Assembly: GCA_947652615.1 (NCBI GenBank)
Contig: CANTDX010000006.1
Coordinates: 28,948-92,947, forward strand
Reading direction: 5' to 3'
Length of the DNA: 64,000 bases
Source of the DNA: an uncultured Dorea sp.
GTDB taxonomy: Bacteria; Bacillota; Clostridia; Lachnospirales; Lachnospiraceae
A program made the translations under genes and the position numbers. The notes under the pieces are model-generated. The model had not been told where the DNA came from. It saw only the letters and a list, made by a program, of their open reading frames with translations, and ran no database searches. Positions 8,321-17,280 of the stretch are shown here, piece after piece (within the stretch, counting starts at the first letter, position 1; each line of letters opens with the position of its first letter).

Positions 8321-9256
8321 ATGAAATCATCTAACATAGGCGGTCAGGCCGTGCTGGAAGGGATCATGATGAAGCATAAGGATGATTATGCCGTTGCGGT
8401 CCGTAAGCCAGACGGGGAGATCTTCGTTCAGAAGGAGACATATAGGAGTATTGTATACAGATGGAAGAAGCTGACGGAGATCCCATTTATACGGGGTGTT
8501 TTTAATTTCATAGATTCGATGGTGCTGGGGATGAAGACGTTGACCTATTCTGCCAGCTTCTATGAGGATGAAGAAGAGAAAGAGCTGACGGAGAAGGAAG
8601 CGTCCAGGCAGGAGAAGAAGGAGAGCCTGCTGATGGGAGTGACGGTGGCATTCTCGCTAGTCGCGGCGGTGGCTATTTTTATGGTACTTCCTTATTTCTT
8701 GTCTTCTTTGCTTAAGAGTTATATCCCTTCTTACGGTGTGCGTACCGTGATCGAGGGATTCGTGAGGATCGGTATCTTCATATTATATGTGCTTCTGATC
8801 TCCCGGATGGAGGATATTCAGAGAACCTTCATGTATCACGGTGCAGAGCATAAGTGTATCAACTGTATTGAGCACGGGCTTCCGCTCACGGTGGAGAATG
8901 TAAGGAGCAGCTCCAGACAGCATAAGAGATGCGGGACCAGCTTCCTGTTCTTGGTGCTTGCCATCAGCATTATCATGCTGCTGTTAGTCCGGGCAGAGAC
9001 TCCGCTTATGCGGATCGTGATCCGGATTGTGCTGCTGCCGGTGATCGCGGGAGTCTCCTATGAGTTCCTGAAGCTTGCGGGGCGCAGTGAGAATCCGGTG
9101 GTGAATCTGTTCAGCAAGCCGGGACTTGCCATCCAGAAGTTGACGACGAAGGAGCCGGACGACGGTATGATAGAGGTGGCGATCCAGGCGGTGGAGGCTG
9201 TATTTGATTGGAGAGCATATGAGGCGGAGAATTTTCACACTGCGGCAGATCATTGA
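8321..9256 (+). CDS. DUF1385 family membrane protein (YqhQ-like)
   Basis: This is a 311-residue protein of the DUF1385 family. It opens with NIGGQAVLEGIMMK, the family hallmark, and has hydrophobic segments near residues 105-130, 145-165, 208-228 and 232-250. The conserved YHGAEHK and HKRCGTSF motifs are present. The protein is membrane-embedded and of unknown biochemical role. It is regularly found directly upstream of prmC and prfA in Firmicutes, exactly as here, and its 3' end overlaps prmC by 38 bases. Confidence 0.9.
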   Translation: MKSSNIGGQAVLEGIMMKHKDDYAVAVRKPDGEIFVQKETYRSIVYRWKKLTEIPFIRGVFNFIDSMVLGMKTLTYSASFYEDEEEKELTEKEASRQEKKESLLMGVTVAFSLVAAVAIFMVLPYFLSSLLKSYIPSYGVRTVIEGFVRIGIFILYVLLISRMEDIQRTFMYHGAEHKCINCIEHGLPLTVENVRSSSRQHKRCGTSFLFLVLAISIIMLLLVRAETPLMRIVIRIVLLPVIAGVSYEFLKLAGRSENPVVNLFSKPGLAIQKLTTKEPDDGMIEVAIQAVEAVFDWRAYEAENFHTAADH

Positions 9257-10205
9257 GACGGGAAGGGCAGAATTAGAAGCGGCCGGTGTCGAAGAAGCGG
9301 CGCTTGACGCCTGGTATCTGTTGGAATACACTGCCGGTATCAGCCGGGCGGTATATTATGGAGAACCGGATCGGATTCTCGAAGAACCCCTGGCAGAGCA
9401 GTATCTTCATTACATCGGGATGCGTAAGAAGCGAATCCCGCTTCAGCATATTACGGGGGAACAGGAATTCATGGGGTATCCCTTCTATGTTAATGAGCAT
9501 GTATTGATTCCGCGCCAGGACACGGAGACTCTTGTGGAGGAAGCAGTGAAGTTCATCCGGGCGAAGCTTCGCGGGAATGAACGGGGAGCAGAGGAGTCTG
9601 GAAGGGATGCGGACAACATTGCAGGGATCGAGTGTGAAGAGGAACGTAAGGTGAAAGTACTGGATATGTGTACCGGATCCGGCTGTATCTTGCTGAGTAT
9701 CATGAAGCTGTGTTCGCAGTTAGAGGGAACAGGCTGCGATATATCGGGGGAGGCGCTTGCGGTTGCAAGAAGGAATGCAGAACGTCTGGAAGTGGATGCC
9801 AAGTGGATAGAGTCTGATCTGTTTGATAGGTTGTCTGATGATGAGAACAGACGGTTTGACAGACCATGTTATGATGTGATCGTGTCCAACCCGCCTTATA
9901 TCCGGACTGCCGAGATTGAGACCCTTCAGGATGAAGTGCGCCTTCATGACCCGCGGATCGCGTTAGACGGCAGGGAGGACGGATTATATTTCTACAGAAG
10001 GATCGTGAAAGACAGCATTTCCTTTATAAAGGACGGGGGAAGCCTGATATTTGAGATCGGGTGGGACCAGGGAAAGGACGTGGCGGAGCTTATGACAGAG
10101 CATGGATATGAGAATGTGACGATAAAAAAAGACCTGTCAGGTCTTGACCGGGTAGCCGCAGGTGTATACAATAGAAGGAGTGTCTGCGGGAGCGGATTCC
10201 TGTAG
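9219..10205 (+). CDS. prmC: Peptide chain release factor N5-glutamine methyltransferase
   Basis: The 328-residue protein has an N-terminal helical domain (LRQIIETGRAELEAAG), a family stretch HYIGMRKKRIPLQHITGEQEFMG, and the SAM-binding VLDMCTGSGCIL motif. The catalytic VSNPPYI motif binds the glutamine side chain. PrmC methylates the GGQ glutamine of release factors in the cytoplasm, and prfA follows directly. The region between residues 108 and 135 contains a charged insertion (RGAEESGRDADNIAG) not usual in the family. The start is the ATG at 9219, although an in-frame TTG exists at 9204. The gene overlaps the end of the DUF1385 gene, implying coupled translation. Confidence 0.95.
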   Translation: MRRRIFTLRQIIETGRAELEAAGVEEAALDAWYLLEYTAGISRAVYYGEPDRILEEPLAEQYLHYIGMRKKRIPLQHITGEQEFMGYPFYVNEHVLIPRQDTETLVEEAVKFIRAKLRGNERGAEESGRDADNIAGIECEEERKVKVLDMCTGSGCILLSIMKLCSQLEGTGCDISGEALAVARRNAERLEVDAKWIESDLFDRLSDDENRRFDRPCYDVIVSNPPYIRTAEIETLQDEVRLHDPRIALDGREDGLYFYRRIVKDSISFIKDGGSLIFEIGWDQGKDVAELMTEHGYENVTIKKDLSGLDRVAAGVYNRRSVCGSGFL

Positions 10206-10278
10206 CGTATTTGACAGGCGTGGATTTGAAGTGTTGGAAGGTAATAACGATTGAGAAGATATTTTAGGAGGATAGATC

Positions 10279-11349
10279 ATGTTTGACAGATTAGAGGATC
10301 TGCTCATTCGTATGGAAGAGATATTGAGTGAGCTTCAGGAACCGGATGTGGCGAATGACCAGAAGAGATTCCGGAAACTTATGAAAGAACAGAACGACCT
10401 GTCTCCGATCGTTGAGGCATATAAGGAATATAAGACGTGTAAGCAGACGATAGAGGACAGCCTTCAGATGTTGGAGGAGGAGTCGGATGAAGAGATGCGC
10501 GAACTTGCGAAGGAAGAGCTGAACGACGCGAAGGCGAGGGTGGAGGAATTAGAGCGCGAGCTTAAGATCCTGCTGCTCCCCAAGGACCCCAATGACGACA
10601 AGAACGTGATCGTGGAGATCCGTGCAGGCGCGGGCGGCGACGAGGCGGCGTTATTTGCCGCAGAGATCTATCGTATGTATCTGCATTATGCGGAGAGCAA
10701 GCGCTGGAAGGTAGAGCTGGTAGAGTGTGAAGAGATCGGGATCGGCGGCATGAAGAATGTGACCTTCATGATCAATGGGAACGGGGCCTATTCCGTGATG
10801 AAATACGAATCCGGGGTGCATCGTGTGCAGCGTGTGCCTGAGACAGAGTCCGGCGGACGTATCCATACGTCTACGATTACGGTAGCGGTGATGCCGGAGG
10901 CGGAGGAAGTGGATATCCAGATTGACGAGAAGGACATCAGGATTGATGTCATGAGGGCTTCCGGTAACGGCGGACAGTGTGTCAATACCACGGATTCGGC
11001 CGTTCGTCTGACCCATTATCCGACGGGGATCGTAATCTACAGCCAGACGGAGAAGTCACAATTGCAGAATAAGGACAAAGCATTCGCATTGCTCCGCGCG
11101 AAGCTGTATGATCTGGAATGCCAGAAGCAGCATGACGCCGAGGCGGAGGCGAGAAAGAGCCAGATTGGAACCGGAGACCGATCAGAGAAGATCCGTACTT
11201 ATAATTTCCCGCAGGGGCGCGTGACGGATCACAGGATCGGTCTGACCTTGTACAAGCTTGACAAGATCATGAACGGGGATATCCAGGAGATCATTGACGC
11301 CTGCATCGCTGCGGACCAGAGCGCGAAGCTGGCGAATATGAATGAATAA
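10279..11349 (+). CDS. prfA: Peptide chain release factor 1
   Basis: This 356-residue RF1 has an N-terminal coiled domain and a PCRF domain with [18 protein letters not shown]. The PxT codon-recognition tripeptide (PET within [15 protein letters not shown]) marks RF1 rather than RF2. The catalytic GGQ lies in [21 protein letters not shown]1 releases nascent chains at UAA and UAG. It does not read UGA, which is relevant to the UGA-selenocysteine gene further on. A clear AGGAGG ribosome site precedes the ATG. The gene is third in the DUF1385-prmC-prfA cluster. Confidence 0.97.
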   Translation: MFDRLEDLLIRMEEILSELQEPDVANDQKRFRKLMKEQNDLSPIVEAYKEYKTCKQTIEDSLQMLEEESDEEMRELAKEELNDAKARVEELERELKILLLPKDPNDDKNVIVEIRAGAGGDEAALFAAEIYRMYLHYAESKRWKVELVECEEIGIGGMKNVTFMINGNGAYSVMKYESGVHRVQRVPETESGGRIHTSTITVAVMPEAEEVDIQIDEKDIRIDVMRASGNGGQCVNTTDSAVRLTHYPTGIVIYSQTEKSQLQNKDKAFALLRAKLYDLECQKQHDAEAEARKSQIGTGDRSEKIRTYNFPQGRVTDHRIGLTLYKLDKIMNGDIQEIIDACIAADQSAKLANMNE

Positions 11350-11364
11350 GGAATGAATTATTAG

Positions 11365-13104
11365 ATGAAGGAAAAATTAAAGAAATTATTTGCTTACTAC
11401 GGCCCCTATAAGAAGCTGTTCTACAGCGATATGTTTTTTGCGATCCTGGGGGCTGCGGTAACGCTGATCATACCGCTAGTGGTCAGATATATCACCAATG
11501 AGGTCGTTTATTTTGACGCGGTAACGGCCAGGGCTTCGGTCCTTAAGCTGGGCGCGGTGATGGTCGCCCTGGTGCTGCTGGAGATCTTCTGCAATTTTTA
11601 TATTGCGTATTTCGGGCATATCATGGGGGCGATGATGGAAGCGGATATGCGCAGGGATATCTTCGGGCATTATCAGAAGCTTACTTTCGCGTTCTATGAC
11701 AATCAGAAGGTAGGTCATCTCTTGTCCCGGATCACAAGCGACCTGTTCGATATCAGCGAGCTTCTGCATCACGGACCGGAGGATTTGGTCATATCTGTGA
11801 TCAAGATCATCGGTTCGTTTACGATCCTTCTGATGGTCAATGTGAAGCTGGCATTTGTGGCGTTCGCGTTTATTCCGGTGATGGCGGCATTTGCGTTCTA
11901 CTATAACGGTAAGATGGGCAAGGCATTCCAGAGGAACCGTGAGAAGATCGCGGAGATCAACAGCCAGATCGAGGACAGCCTGTCGGGGATCCGCGTGGTG
12001 AAGTCATTTGCCAATGAACGGGAAGAGATGAAGAAGTTCAAGAGAGGGAATGACAACTTCGTGGCGGCGAAGAAGGTCAGCTACAAGTATATGGGAATCT
12101 ATAATTCCGGCCTTGGAGCTATGAGCACGCTGATCACGGTGGTGGTCCTGGTCGTGGGTGTCTGCATGATGCTGAACGGAGCGGTGACGCTGACAGACCT
12201 GATTACATTCCTTCTGTATATCAATAATTTTACCGATCCGGTCAAGAAGCTGGTCACATTCACAGAGCAGTTCCAGAACGGGTATTCCGGATTCGAGCGT
12301 TTCCTTGAGATCCTCTCGATCGCGCCGGATATCAAGGATAAGCCGGGGGCGGTATCGGTGGGCCAGATGAAGGGCGAGATCGAGTTCAAGGATGTGTCTT
12401 TCCAGTATGAGGAGCAGAATGAGAAGGTGCTGAACCACATTAATCTTAAGGTGGATGCGGGAGATTATATGGCGCTCGTAGGCCCGTCCGGGGTTGGCAA
12501 GACGACGATGTGCAGCCTGATCCCCAGATTCTATGAGGTGTCCTCGGGAGCGATCACGATCGACGGGATAGATATCCGGGATATGAAGCTTGACGATCTG
12601 CGCAGCAATGTGGGGATCGTCCAGCAGGATGTGTATCTGTTCGCGGGAACGGTGCTTGACAATATCCGCTACGGCAGGATGGATGCGACGGATGAGGAGG
12701 TCGTAAGGGCGGCGAAGAATGCCAACGCCCATGAATTTATCATGGGACTGCCCCACGGTTACCATACAGATATCGGCCAGAGGGGTGTGAAGCTCTCAGG
12801 CGGGCAGAAGCAGAGATTGTCGATCGCAAGAGTATTTCTGAAGAACCCGCCGATCCTGATCTTCGATGAGGCGACTTCGGCTCTGGATAACGAGAGCGAG
12901 CAGGTGGTGCAGAGATCGCTGGAAGGCCTGGCAAGACAGAGGACCACGTTTGTGATTGCCCACAGGCTCACGACGATCCAGAATGCACAGAAGATCCTGG
13001 TATTGACGGAGGACGGGATCGCAGAGGAAGGTACACATGAGGAATTGCTTCAGAAGAAAGGAATCTACGAAGCATTGTACCATCGTAATTTTGAGAATAT
13101 ATAA
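11365..13104 (+). CDS. ABC exporter, fused permease and ATPase
   Basis: This 579-residue half-transporter has an N-terminal six-helix membrane domain (about residues 15-300, with FYDNQKVGHLLSRITSD as a coupling region) and an ATPase domain. The ATPase has Walker A GPSGVGKTT, Q-loop VGIVQQD, signature LSGGQKQR, Walker B ILIFDEATSALD and H-loop IAHRLTT. It is a type IV (MsbA/BmrA-like) exporter that would act as a homodimer, and its cargo cannot be told. It starts 15 bases after prfA with a weak ribosome site (AAGGAATGA), so it probably belongs to the same transcript. A short hairpin follows the gene. Confidence 0.93.
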   Translation: MKEKLKKLFAYYGPYKKLFYSDMFFAILGAAVTLIIPLVVRYITNEVVYFDAVTARASVLKLGAVMVALVLLEIFCNFYIAYFGHIMGAMMEADMRRDIFGHYQKLTFAFYDNQKVGHLLSRITSDLFDISELLHHGPEDLVISVIKIIGSFTILLMVNVKLAFVAFAFIPVMAAFAFYYNGKMGKAFQRNREKIAEINSQIEDSLSGIRVVKSFANEREEMKKFKRGNDNFVAAKKVSYKYMGIYNSGLGAMSTLITVVVLVVGVCMMLNGAVTLTDLITFLLYINNFTDPVKKLVTFTEQFQNGYSGFERFLEILSIAPDIKDKPGAVSVGQMKGEIEFKDVSFQYEEQNEKVLNHINLKVDAGDYMALVGPSGVGKTTMCSLIPRFYEVSSGAITIDGIDIRDMKLDDLRSNVGIVQQDVYLFAGTVLDNIRYGRMDATDEEVVRAAKNANAHEFIMGLPHGYHTDIGQRGVKLSGGQKQRLSIARVFLKNPPILIFDEATSALDNESEQVVQRSLEGLARQRTTFVIAHRLTTIQNAQKILVLTEDGIAEEGTHEELLQKKGIYEALYHRNFENI

Positions 13105-13107
13105 GAG

Positions 13108-13132
13108 GCCGCCGGGACTATTGGCGGCTTTT
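13108..13132 (+). terminator. Small hairpin with TTTT after the ABC exporter gene
   Basis: GCCGCC (13108-13113) pairs with GGCGGC (13123-13128), followed by TTTT. The short stem and T-run suggest a weak or partial terminator, with the next start codon 16 bases later. Confidence 0.55.
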
Positions 13133-13147
13133 GAAGGAGAGAGACAG

Positions 13148-13321
13148 ATGGAATTTCATAAGAGAATGCAGGCTTCGATGCTGATCGTCATCATAGTCTG
13201 CATGATGTGTGTATCGACGGTGCTTGCCAGAGAGGACAGGCTTGCCAGGGCCGGGGAAGAAGAGCAGAATTCCGGATTGTATATTACCTGCGGCGCAGAG
13301 GATTCTGAGCCGGATATGTAA
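13148..13321 (+). CDS. Small secreted or membrane-anchored protein, unknown
   Basis: This 57-residue reading frame has a good GGAGAG ribosome site, a basic start (MEFHKRMQ), one hydrophobic segment (about residues 10-25, MLIVIIVCMMCVSTVLA) and a polar, acidic tail ending EDSEPDM. A signal-peptidase-like VLA-R site follows the hydrophobic core, so a mature peptide of about 31 residues could be exported. Longer in-frame starts exist but run into the ABC exporter gene. No family is recognised. It could be a non-functional or lineage-specific small protein, and support comes only from the start signals and layout. Confidence 0.5.
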   Translation: MEFHKRMQASMLIVIIVCMMCVSTVLAREDRLARAGEEEQNSGLYITCGAEDSEPDM

Positions 13322-13414
13322 GGCTGCTGCTTTCGGGTGCGCGATCCTGTGTGGACCGGCAAGGTATATTGGAGTGCAGGGATCTGTAAATTGATAGATA
13401 AGAGAAGGTTAAGG

Positions 13415-14326
13415 ATGGAAGAGGTACAATTTAAAAGAGCTGAATTAGAAGATAAAGATATCATCAGTCATTATTTTGCTCATCATACGAGCCGGAGCTG
13501 CGAGAGGACATTTGCCAATGTATACTTATGGTCCAGACAGTATCCGGTCAAATGGGCGATTGTAGAGAATGCGCTGGTATTCAAGAGTGAGGACGAGGAG
13601 CATCTGGCTTTTGCCTATCCGGCAGGAGAGCCTTCGGATGTGAAGAAGGCTCTTGAGGTATTGATGGAATACAGCAAGGCCCATGGAGCGCCGTTTCAGA
13701 TGTATAATCTGACGCCGGATAATTTCGCACAGTTGGAAGAGTGGTATCCCGGAAGATTCCAGATCGAATATAACAGGGACAGTGCGGACTATGTCTATGA
13801 GTCTGAGAAGCTTGCGACTTTGTCCGGGAAGAAGCTGCACGGCAAACGCAATCATATCAACAAGTTCAAGGCGTTGTACGGCGATCGCTGGTCCTACGAG
13901 GCCATCACGAAGGATAACGTGGAAGAATGCTTCCAGATGGCGCTTAAGTGGCGGGATCAGAATGGATGTGAGGACGACCCCGAGAAGCGGGGAGAGATCT
14001 GTGTTACGATGAACGCCCTGCGTCTGTTTGAGGAGCTGGAGCTAAAGGGCGGTATCTTGAAGATCGACGGGGAAGTGGTGGCATTTACCATCGGGGAACC
14101 GGTCTGTTCGGATACGTTCGTAGTCCACATCGAGAAGGCATTCGCGGATGTGGAGGGTGCATATCCGATGATCAACCAGCAGTTCGTAGAGCATGAGTGT
14201 ATGGATTATCCTTACGTGAACAGAGAAGAGGATACAGGTGCGGAAGGTTTGAGGAAGGCGAAGCTGTCTTATCGTCCGGTCTTCATGGTGGAGAAGGGCG
14301 ATGTGACTGAGATCACGCCGGCATAA
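13415..14326 (+). CDS. DUF2156 (phosphatidylglycerol lysyltransferase-like GNAT) protein
   Basis: The 303-residue protein matches the DUF2156 acyltransferase fold. It has an N-terminal FKRAELEDKDIISHYFAHHTSRSCERTFANVYLWS-type region, then LHGKRNHINKFKALYGDRWSYE and VVAFTIGEPV. This type of protein transfers aminoacyl or similar groups in a GNAT-like fold. No membrane part is present, unlike MprF, and the substrate is unknown. The start at 13415 follows AGAAGG and matches the family N-terminus; the upstream in-frame region is not family-like. It lies 42 bases before the aminotransferase gene. Confidence 0.85.
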   Translation: MEEVQFKRAELEDKDIISHYFAHHTSRSCERTFANVYLWSRQYPVKWAIVENALVFKSEDEEHLAFAYPAGEPSDVKKALEVLMEYSKAHGAPFQMYNLTPDNFAQLEEWYPGRFQIEYNRDSADYVYESEKLATLSGKKLHGKRNHINKFKALYGDRWSYEAITKDNVEECFQMALKWRDQNGCEDDPEKRGEICVTMNALRLFEELELKGGILKIDGEVVAFTIGEPVCSDTFVVHIEKAFADVEGAYPMINQQFVEHECMDYPYVNREEDTGAEGLRKAKLSYRPVFMVEKGDVTEITPA

Positions 14327-14368
14327 TTCCTGCAGGAAGCAGGATCCGCCGGCAAAGGAGAGAAGAAT

Positions 14369-15556
14369 ATGATAGCAGAGAAGATGAAGAATATGGTGGC
14401 GAACAGTTCGGCCATCCGGGCAATGTTTGAAGAGGGAAACCGTCTTGCGCAGATCTACGGAGCCGAGAATGTGTTTGATTTCAGCCTTGGGAATCCCAAT
14501 GTGGCGGCGCCGGAGGCGGTTAAGGAAGCGATCATAGAGTTATTAGATGAGAATGACCCGGTGGTCCTTCACGGATACACCAACAGCAATTCCGGTTATG
14601 CGGATGTGCGGGAGACGGTAGCGAAGTCATTGAACGAGCGGTTTGGGACGAAATTCGAAGGGAAGAATATCGTGATGTCCGTGGGCGCGGCGGGCGGATT
14701 GAATGTGATCTTGAAGACCCTGATCAATCCGGGGGACGAGGTGATCGCGTTTGCGCCTTATTTCGGTGAATACCGCTCTTATACGAATAATTATGACGGT
14801 GTGCTGGTGGAGGTTTCCCCGAATACCGTTGATTTTCAGCCGAAGCTTGATGAATTCGAGCAGAAGATCACGCCGAAGACGAAGGCGGTGATCGTGAACA
14901 CACCGAACAACCCGACGGGAGTGGTCTATTCGGAAGAGACGATCAAGAAGCTGGCATCGATCATGGAGGCAAAGCAGAAGGAATACGGGACAGAGATCTA
15001 TCTGATCTCGGACGAGCCCTACCGTGAGCTTGTGTACGATGGGGTCAGGGTACCGTATCTTACGAAATATTATGACAACACCATCGTGGGCTATTCTTAT
15101 AGTAAGTCCTTGTCCCTGCCGGGAGAGCGTATCGGCTACCTGGTTATACCGGATGAGGTGAAGGACAGTGAGGATGTGCTTGCGGCGGCCAATGTGGCGA
15201 CCCGTATCCTGGGATTCGTCAACGCACCGACTCTGCAGCAGAAGGTGGTTGCCAAGTGTATCAATGAGAAGACGGATATATCTTACTATGACAGGAACAG
15301 AGAGACACTGTATCATGGCTTGCGGGAGTGCGGTTTCGAGTGCATCAAGCCGCAGGGGGCGTTCTATCTCTTCGTGAAATCTCCCGCGGCGGATGAGAAG
15401 GAGTTCTGTGCGGCGGCGAAGAAGTATAACCTTCTGCTGGTTCCGGGAAGTTCCTTCGCATGTCCGGGCTATGTAAGGCTTGCGTACTGTGTGGCTTATG
15501 AGACTATTGTGAATTCTCTGCCGAAATTCAGAGAATTAGCCGGGGAGTATTTTTAA
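14369..15556 (+). CDS. Pyridoxal-phosphate aminotransferase, class I/II (AspB-like)
   Basis: The 395-residue fold-type I aminotransferase has a GNPNVAAP substrate loop and the cofactor-binding VNTPNNPTG and ISDEPYRE motifs. The Schiff-base lysine is K246 in SYSKSLSLPGERIGY. It is likely an aspartate- or broad-specificity amino acid aminotransferase in the cytoplasm; specificity cannot be fixed. An AAAGGAGAG ribosome site precedes the ATG. The stop codon lies 3 bases before the next aminotransferase gene, so the two are co-transcribed. Confidence 0.92.
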   Translation: MIAEKMKNMVANSSAIRAMFEEGNRLAQIYGAENVFDFSLGNPNVAAPEAVKEAIIELLDENDPVVLHGYTNSNSGYADVRETVAKSLNERFGTKFEGKNIVMSVGAAGGLNVILKTLINPGDEVIAFAPYFGEYRSYTNNYDGVLVEVSPNTVDFQPKLDEFEQKITPKTKAVIVNTPNNPTGVVYSEETIKKLASIMEAKQKEYGTEIYLISDEPYRELVYDGVRVPYLTKYYDNTIVGYSYSKSLSLPGERIGYLVIPDEVKDSEDVLAAANVATRILGFVNAPTLQQKVVAKCINEKTDISYYDRNRETLYHGLRECGFECIKPQGAFYLFVKSPAADEKEFCAAAKKYNLLLVPGSSFACPGYVRLAYCVAYETIVNSLPKFRELAGEYF

Positions 15557-15559
15557 GTT

Positions 15560-16618
15560 ATGAGAGCATTTGAGAATAATATCCGTAAGGTGGAGCCTTA
15601 CGTGCCGGGGGAGCAGCCCCAGAATAAAGTGATCAAGCTGAATACCAACGAGAACCCGTATCCGCCGTCCCCTAAGGTGACGGAAGCGCTTGCGAAGATG
15701 GATACGGACCGGTTCAGGCTCTATCCGGACCCGACCTGCGGGCCGCTGGTGGAAGCGCTTGCGGAATTCTACCATGTGGACCGGGACCAGGTATTCGTGG
15801 GAGTGGGTTCTGATGATGTGCTGTCCATGTGTTTCCTGACGTTTTTTAACTCCAAGAAGCCGATCCTGTTCCCGGATATTACATATTCTTTCTACAAGGT
15901 CTGGGCCGAGCTTTACCGGATTCCATATGAATGCCAGAGGCTTGACGGGAACTTCCGGATCGTGAAGGAAGATTATTATAAGGAGAACGGAGGGATCATA
16001 TTCCCCAATCCCAATGCGCCTACGGCTATTTACGAGGAGCTGGATTTCGTGGAGGATATCATTCGGGCGAATCCGGACGTGATCGTGATCGTGGATGAGG
16101 CGTATATTGATTTTGCGGGCCGTTCTGCGCTTGAATTGATTGATAAGTATGAGAATCTGATCGTGGTGCAGACCTTCTCCAAGGCGAGATCCATGGCGGG
16201 CATGCGGATCGGCTATGCCATCAGTAACCCGGTATTGATCAAGTATTTGAATGATGCAAAGTATTCCTTTAATTCTTATACCATGAACCAGGCGGCGCTT
16301 GTGTGCGGTGCGGAAGCGGTGAAAGACCGGGAATATTTCGAAGAAGGGATCCGTAAGATTATAGAGACGAGGGAATGGGCGAAGGATAGGCTTGCCAGGA
16401 TTGGCTTTATCTGCCTTGATTCCAGTGCGAACTTTATCTTCGCCATGCATCCGGACTATGATGCGAAGGAGCTGTTCGAGGAGATGAAGGCGAACGGGAT
16501 CTATGTCCGGTACTGGGGGAGCGAGCGGATCGAGCAGTATATGCGGATCACGATCGGGACCAGGGAAGAGATGGAGGAGCTGTTCCGTTTCCTTGAAAAA
16601 TATATGGGAGTGAAATAA
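15560..16618 (+). CDS. hisC: Histidinol-phosphate aminotransferase-type enzyme
   Basis: The 352-residue class II aminotransferase has the HisC pattern: LNTNENPYPPSP near the N-terminus, RLYPDPTCGPLVEALAEF, FPNPNAPT, DEAYIDFAG and the PLP lysine K208 in TFSKARSMAGMRIGYA. HisC converts imidazole-acetol phosphate to histidinol phosphate. No other his gene is near, and it sits next to a second aminotransferase, so a broader role (for example aromatic amino acid transamination) is possible. Spacing to the upstream gene is 3 bases. Confidence 0.85.
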   Translation: MRAFENNIRKVEPYVPGEQPQNKVIKLNTNENPYPPSPKVTEALAKMDTDRFRLYPDPTCGPLVEALAEFYHVDRDQVFVGVGSDDVLSMCFLTFFNSKKPILFPDITYSFYKVWAELYRIPYECQRLDGNFRIVKEDYYKENGGIIFPNPNAPTAIYEELDFVEDIIRANPDVIVIVDEAYIDFAGRSALELIDKYENLIVVQTFSKARSMAGMRIGYAISNPVLIKYLNDAKYSFNSYTMNQAALVCGAEAVKDREYFEEGIRKIIETREWAKDRLARIGFICLDSSANFIFAMHPDYDAKELFEEMKANGIYVRYWGSERIEQYMRITIGTREEMEELFRFLEKYMGVK

Positions 16619-16628
16619 GGAGGAGATT

Positions 16629-17141
16629 ATGACAGAATCTTTAGTACAGAGTATTATCGACGTCTTGGGCGGGAGCGTTGGAAAGGAAGCGATCGTATTC
16701 ATCATATCGATGATCCCGATCCTGGAGCTTCGAGGCGCGCTTCTGGTTGCCGGACCGCTGCTTGGTGTTCCGGTGGCGAAGGCGATACCGCTCTGTATCA
16801 TAGGGAATATCATTCCGGTGCCGTTTATCCTGCTTCTGATCACGCCTGTTTTCAAATGGATGAAGGGGACGAAGCTCTTCAAGCCTATGGTGGATAAGCT
16901 GGAATCGAAGGCCATGAGCAAGAGCGACAAGATCGAGAAATATGAGTTCTGGGGATTGGTGCTGTTCGTGGGGATTCCGCTTCCGGGAACCGGAGCATGG
17001 ACGGGGTCGCTGATCGCGGCGCTGCTTGGCGTGAAGTTCAAGAAGGCGTTCCCGGCGGTGATCCTTGGGATCTGTATGGCGACGGTGATCATGTGGTTTA
17101 TCTCTTATGTACTTCTCGGCGGGGTGCATGTGCTGGGTTAA
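16629..17141 (+). CDS. COG2426-type small multidrug export family membrane protein
   Basis: The 170-residue integral membrane protein has hydrophobic segments near residues 20-55, 60-72, 108-120 and 135-165. It carries MIPILELRGALLVAGPLLG and VLFVGIPLPGTGAWTGSLIAALLG, the signature of the COG2426 'small multi-drug export' family. Despite the name, transport function is poorly documented. It has an AAGGAGGAG ribosome site and closes the run that starts with the ABC exporter; a strong terminator follows. Confidence 0.85.
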   Translation: MTESLVQSIIDVLGGSVGKEAIVFIISMIPILELRGALLVAGPLLGVPVAKAIPLCIIGNIIPVPFILLLITPVFKWMKGTKLFKPMVDKLESKAMSKSDKIEKYEFWGLVLFVGIPLPGTGAWTGSLIAALLGVKFKKAFPAVILGICMATVIMWFISYVLLGGVHVLG

Positions 17142-17153
17142 ATAGATTAATCA

Positions 17154-17187
17154 AAAATGCAAAGCTTGTAATCGGGCTTTGCATTTT
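17154..17187 (+). terminator. Intrinsic terminator after the COG2426 gene
   Basis: The perfect 12-bp arms AAAATGCAAAGC (17154-17165) and GCTTTGCATTTT (17176-17187) enclose a 10-base loop and end in ATTTTATT. Confidence 0.88.
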
Positions 17188-17280
17188 ATTAAGTTTGCGG
17201 AAAGGAAAGTCTATCTGTATTTTTTGCCCAAGGTATGTTAAAATAATTACAAACATTGAAATAGATAAGGAGATTGTGAT

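Noticed and set aside
15536..17092. A 518-codon minus-strand frame opposite hisC and the COG2426 gene
   Set aside because: It mirrors two clear plus-strand genes and has a His/Arg/Ile-rich shadow composition with no family features.
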